NCBI RefSeq assembly: GCF_029222925.1 | Contig: NZ_JARHUI010000001.1 | Span: 372,986 to 436,985 of the forward strand | Length of the DNA stretch: 64,000 nt | From: Algoriphagus sp. CAU 1675 | GTDB taxonomy: Bacteria; Bacteroidota; Bacteroidia; Cytophagales; Cyclobacteriaceae | Direction of reading: 5' to 3' | In this document: piece after piece, positions 61,842-64,000 of the stretch | How positions within the stretch are numbered: the first letter of the stretch is position 1 | Layout of the letters: each line of letters starts with the position of its first letter | Notes under the pieces: generated by a model | The model's input: the letters and a program-made list of their open reading frames with translations, nothing else | The model's database searches: none | Told to the model about the DNA's origin: nothing | Position numbers and translations under genes: made by a program

Positions 61842-61867
61842 AATAACCCGCTTTTCGGCGGGTTATT
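61842..61867 (+). terminator. Terminator of the M14 gene
   Basis: AATAACCCGC (61842-61851) pairs with GCGGGTTATT (61858-61867), 6-nt loop; the T-tract after it is short. Confidence 0.65.
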
Positions 61868-61925
61868 TGCTTTTTGGATTGAGAAACCTGAATTTAGATA
61901 CTATTCATTTTTATCCTGATCCTTT

Positions 61926-62657
61926 ATGAAAAATAACATCTCAGCTATTCTTTTTGCCATAGCCATCATCGTGGCAGCATTTATACTTGGAAATGCGGTA
62001 ATCAATAGAAACAAAGCCCAGGGAACCATCCATGTGACTGGCTTGGGGGAAACTAATTTCACTTCGGATCTGATCGTATGGGAAGGGAATTTCAGCAGGG
62101 AAAGCCGTGATATAAAGTCGGCCTATTCGGATTTGGAAAAAGACAGAAAAGCAGTTACAGAATATCTAAAGTCCAAAGGGATTCCGGCCGATCAATTGGT
62201 CTTCAATGCTGTAATTACCAACCCCATGTACCAGCAGAATTATTCCAATGATGGAAGATATATGGGGCAGACTTTTACCGGCTACCAACTCAATCAATCT
62301 CTCAAAATTGAATCCAAAGAGGTGGAAAAAGTAGAAAAGACCAGCCGTGAGATTACAGAATTATTGAATCAGGGGATCGCTTTTTATTCTCAGCCCCCAC
62401 GATACTATTATACCGGTTTAGAATCTCTCAAACTGGAAATGGTGGCCAAGGCTACAGAAGATGCCAGGGTTAGAGCAGAAAGAATTGCTGAAAATTCTCA
62501 GGCAAAACTGGGAGATCTGATCAATGCCAATATGGGGATTTTTCAGATTACCGGTCAAAACTCTGGAGAGGACTATTCTTGGGGAGGCACTTTCAATACT
62601 TCTTCCAAAAACAAGACAGCTTCCATTACGATGAAGTTGACTTTTGAGGTGGATTGA
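61926..62657 (+). CDS. SIMPL (DUF541) domain protein
   Basis: A 243-residue protein with an N-terminal membrane anchor (ISAILFAIAIIVAAFILGNAV) and the SIMPL domain: IHVTGLGETNFTSDLIVWEG, LKSKGIPADQLVFNAVI, LEMVAKATEDARVRAERIAEN. Such proteins are named for a mouse signalling homologue; bacterial function is unclear. It may be co-transcribed with rlmF, 23 nt downstream. Confidence 0.88.
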   Translation: MKNNISAILFAIAIIVAAFILGNAVINRNKAQGTIHVTGLGETNFTSDLIVWEGNFSRESRDIKSAYSDLEKDRKAVTEYLKSKGIPADQLVFNAVITNPMYQQNYSNDGRYMGQTFTGYQLNQSLKIESKEVEKVEKTSREITELLNQGIAFYSQPPRYYYTGLESLKLEMVAKATEDARVRAERIAENSQAKLGDLINANMGIFQITGQNSGEDYSWGGTFNTSSKNKTASITMKLTFEVD

Positions 62658-62680
62658 TGTGAACTGTGTAATTTTGTTCC

Positions 62681-63637
62681 ATGTCCAAAGCATCACCTAA
62701 ACCCGGACTGCACCCTCGAAATCTGCACCAAGGTCGATATGACCTCGAGCTTTTGGCAAATTCGGATCCGGAACTTCGACCTTGGGTTTTCACCAATGAA
62801 TACGGAAACTTGACACTGGATTTTTCCAACCCTGATGCTGTAAAAGCCTTAAACCGGGCTTTGCTGAAGCAATATTATCAAGTTGATTATTGGGATATTC
62901 CTGAAGGTTACCTATGTCCCCCTATTCCCGGAAGGGCGGATTACATCCACTATGCTGCAGATTTGCTTGCCCGGAGTAATGGGGGTAAAATCCCCCAAGG
63001 GAAGAAAGTGCACGTTTTTGATGTGGGTACCGGTGCCAATCTTATTTACCCAATTCTTGGGAACTCGATCTATGGATGGTCTTTTTTTGGCTCTGAGCAA
63101 GATCCGGGATCCATAGAGGTTGCGAAAGAGATTCTTAATAGGAACCCTGGTTTACAGCCTAACATCCAGATCCGAAGACAGACTGATTTTCATAAGATTT
63201 TTGATGGAGTCATGCAACAGGAGGAATTTTTTGATTTGATCGTATGCAACCCTCCATTTCACCAGTCCGAAAAGGAGGCCAGAGAGGGGAGTCTTCGCAA
63301 AGTGAAGAACCTTACTGGAAAGAAAGTCGAAAATGCGATTTTGAACTTTGGAGGAAAAGCCGGAGAACTCTGGTGTGAGGGAGGAGAGGCTGAATTTATC
63401 CGAAAAATGATTCGAGAAAGCCTTCAGTTTAGGCATAGTTGCTTTTGGTTTACGACCTTGGTAGCCAAAGAGGAAAATCTCAAGTCAATCTATCAGATGT
63501 TGAAAAAAACAGGAGTGGCTCAATACCAAACCATTGCCATGTACCAAGGGTCTAAAAAAAGTCGGATTGTGGCTTGGACTTTTTTAAACCAAAGGCAAAT
63601 GGAAAACTGGAAAAAATTCAGGTGGGAAGGAAATTAA
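62681..63637 (+). CDS. rlmF: 23S rRNA (adenine(1618)-N6)-methyltransferase
   Basis: A 318-residue methyltransferase. The SAM site HVFDVGTGANLIYPILG and the adenine-methylating LIVCNPPFHQSEKEA (N-P-P-F) are clear, with the family start GLHPRNLHQGRYDLELL. It methylates A1618 (E. coli numbering) of 23S rRNA. Length is standard. It overlaps the convergent small membrane protein gene by 4 nt. Confidence 0.93.
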   Translation: MSKASPKPGLHPRNLHQGRYDLELLANSDPELRPWVFTNEYGNLTLDFSNPDAVKALNRALLKQYYQVDYWDIPEGYLCPPIPGRADYIHYAADLLARSNGGKIPQGKKVHVFDVGTGANLIYPILGNSIYGWSFFGSEQDPGSIEVAKEILNRNPGLQPNIQIRRQTDFHKIFDGVMQQEEFFDLIVCNPPFHQSEKEAREGSLRKVKNLTGKKVENAILNFGGKAGELWCEGGEAEFIRKMIRESLQFRHSCFWFTTLVAKEENLKSIYQMLKKTGVAQYQTIAMYQGSKKSRIVAWTFLNQRQMENWKKFRWEGN

Positions 63638-63954
63638 TTGGGGCCATTTAATCCCAGTAAGAGCCCCAAAGGGATCATTACCAAATAGGCTGTCAAACCT
63701 ATGGTCCAGCCCAATGCTTTTTTGCTTCCTTTTGAACCCCTGAGATCTTCTGTATTTCTAAAAATGATCCCCGCAATCCCCGCTGCGAGAGGAGTAAACA
63801 AAAATGACCAAGCAAACCATCGGGATGTTTCCGGACTAAATTTCCCTCCAAAGGCAAAAAAGATTGAAAGGAAAAGGATAGCGATACTGGCATTTTTGAA
63901 AAAGACCAGCCGGTTTGTACCTGATTGGATCAGGACTTCTTCAGTGGTATTCAT
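63634..63954 (-). CDS. Small multi-pass membrane protein of unknown function
   Basis: A 106-residue protein with three hydrophobic segments (ASIAILFLSIFFAFG, SFLFTPLAAGIAGIIF, and LTAYLVMIPLGLLLGL). A conserved-looking polar part NTEDLRGSKGSKKALG lies between the second and third. I do not recognise the family. The start at 63954 is the first ATG of the frame and has no clear ribosome site. The remaining 46 nt of the window hold nothing I can call. Confidence 0.55.
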   Translation of the reverse strand: MNTTEEVLIQSGTNRLVFFKNASIAILFLSIFFAFGGKFSPETSRWFAWSFLFTPLAAGIAGIIFRNTEDLRGSKGSKKALGWTIGLTAYLVMIPLGLLLGLNGPN

Positions 63955-64000
63955 GGTGTTAATAAATAGTGGTTTAGTAAAAGTATTCTCAGGCTTATAC

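Noticed and set aside
1..64000. tRNA, rRNA, CRISPR or insertion-sequence features
   Set aside because: None seen on reading both strands; no cloverleaf, repeat-spacer array or transposase.

Overview
The window is ordinary chromosomal DNA from a member of the Bacteroidota, most likely Cytophagales and Cyclobacteriaceae-like (Algoriphagus-type). The evidence is a PorP/SprF protein, an SprB-repeat adhesin with a gliding-motility-associated C-terminus, a GldJ-type lipoprotein, FKBP lipoproteins, a TonB receptor with a carboxypeptidase-D-like N-domain, many lipoproteins with 'SC' lipoboxes, -7 boxes of the TAnnTTTG kind, and few Shine-Dalgarno sequences. I see no rRNA, tRNA, CRISPR array, insertion sequence or prophage. 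About 57 protein genes are packed tightly, with many 4-8 nt overlaps and many shared bidirectional terminators.

Layout. 1-2678: two overlapping DUF3857/transglutaminase genes; the first runs off the edge. 2864-9739: MaoC hydratase, tatD-tcdA, TonB-type receptor, Mn superoxide dismutase, tadA and a PiT-like transporter. 9981-17368: Na/Pi symporter, deoC, lysine/alanine-dehydrogenase-like gene, membrane methyltransferase, three FKBP lipoproteins, nrnA, ndk. 17468-25878: lemA/TPM operon, aspartyl protease-PDZ, fur, SRPBCC, a COX3-like protein, mfd. 26058-32860: gldJ-like gene behind a sigma-54-like promoter, S9 peptidase, uppP, a MuiA/DUF4139 protein with an inserted SusC-like domain. 32873-35229: DUF1569, two TonB-C-like secreted proteins, NlpE. 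35232-39876: oxyR, a Tat-exported oxidoreductase, a double-thioredoxin lipoprotein, ohrR-ohr. 39895-50576: quinone reductase, M20 dipeptidase, dsbD-like gene, M28-PDZ peptidase, PD40 lipoprotein, mscS-porin pair, FeS photolyase. 50632-56551: PorP/SprF, a deleted adhesin remnant, an intact SprB-repeat adhesin, lysA. 56762-63954: two-component system, dipeptide epimerase, M14 peptidase, SIMPL protein, rlmF and a small membrane protein.

How it fits together. Much of the window serves the cell envelope: outer-membrane receptors and porin, T9SS-linked adhesin and PorP, periplasmic foldases, peptidases, peptidoglycan-peptide recycling and undecaprenyl phosphate recycling. A second theme is peroxide and thiol stress: SodA, OxyR with both redox cysteines, OhrR-Ohr, DsbD and thioredoxin domains.

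The most unusual points are four. (1) A tandem duplication of an adhesin promoter/leader and gene, where the copy joined to porP has lost almost its whole body, leaving the signal peptide and the last six codons. (2) An OhrR repressor with no cysteine, next to an intact ohr and below an OhrR-like operator. (3) An OxyR-type 15-mer overlapping the oxyR start codon. (4) Eight perfect DnaA boxes within about 5 kb (35.6-40.6 kb), against one in the rest of the window. No wholly new defence or mobile system was found.
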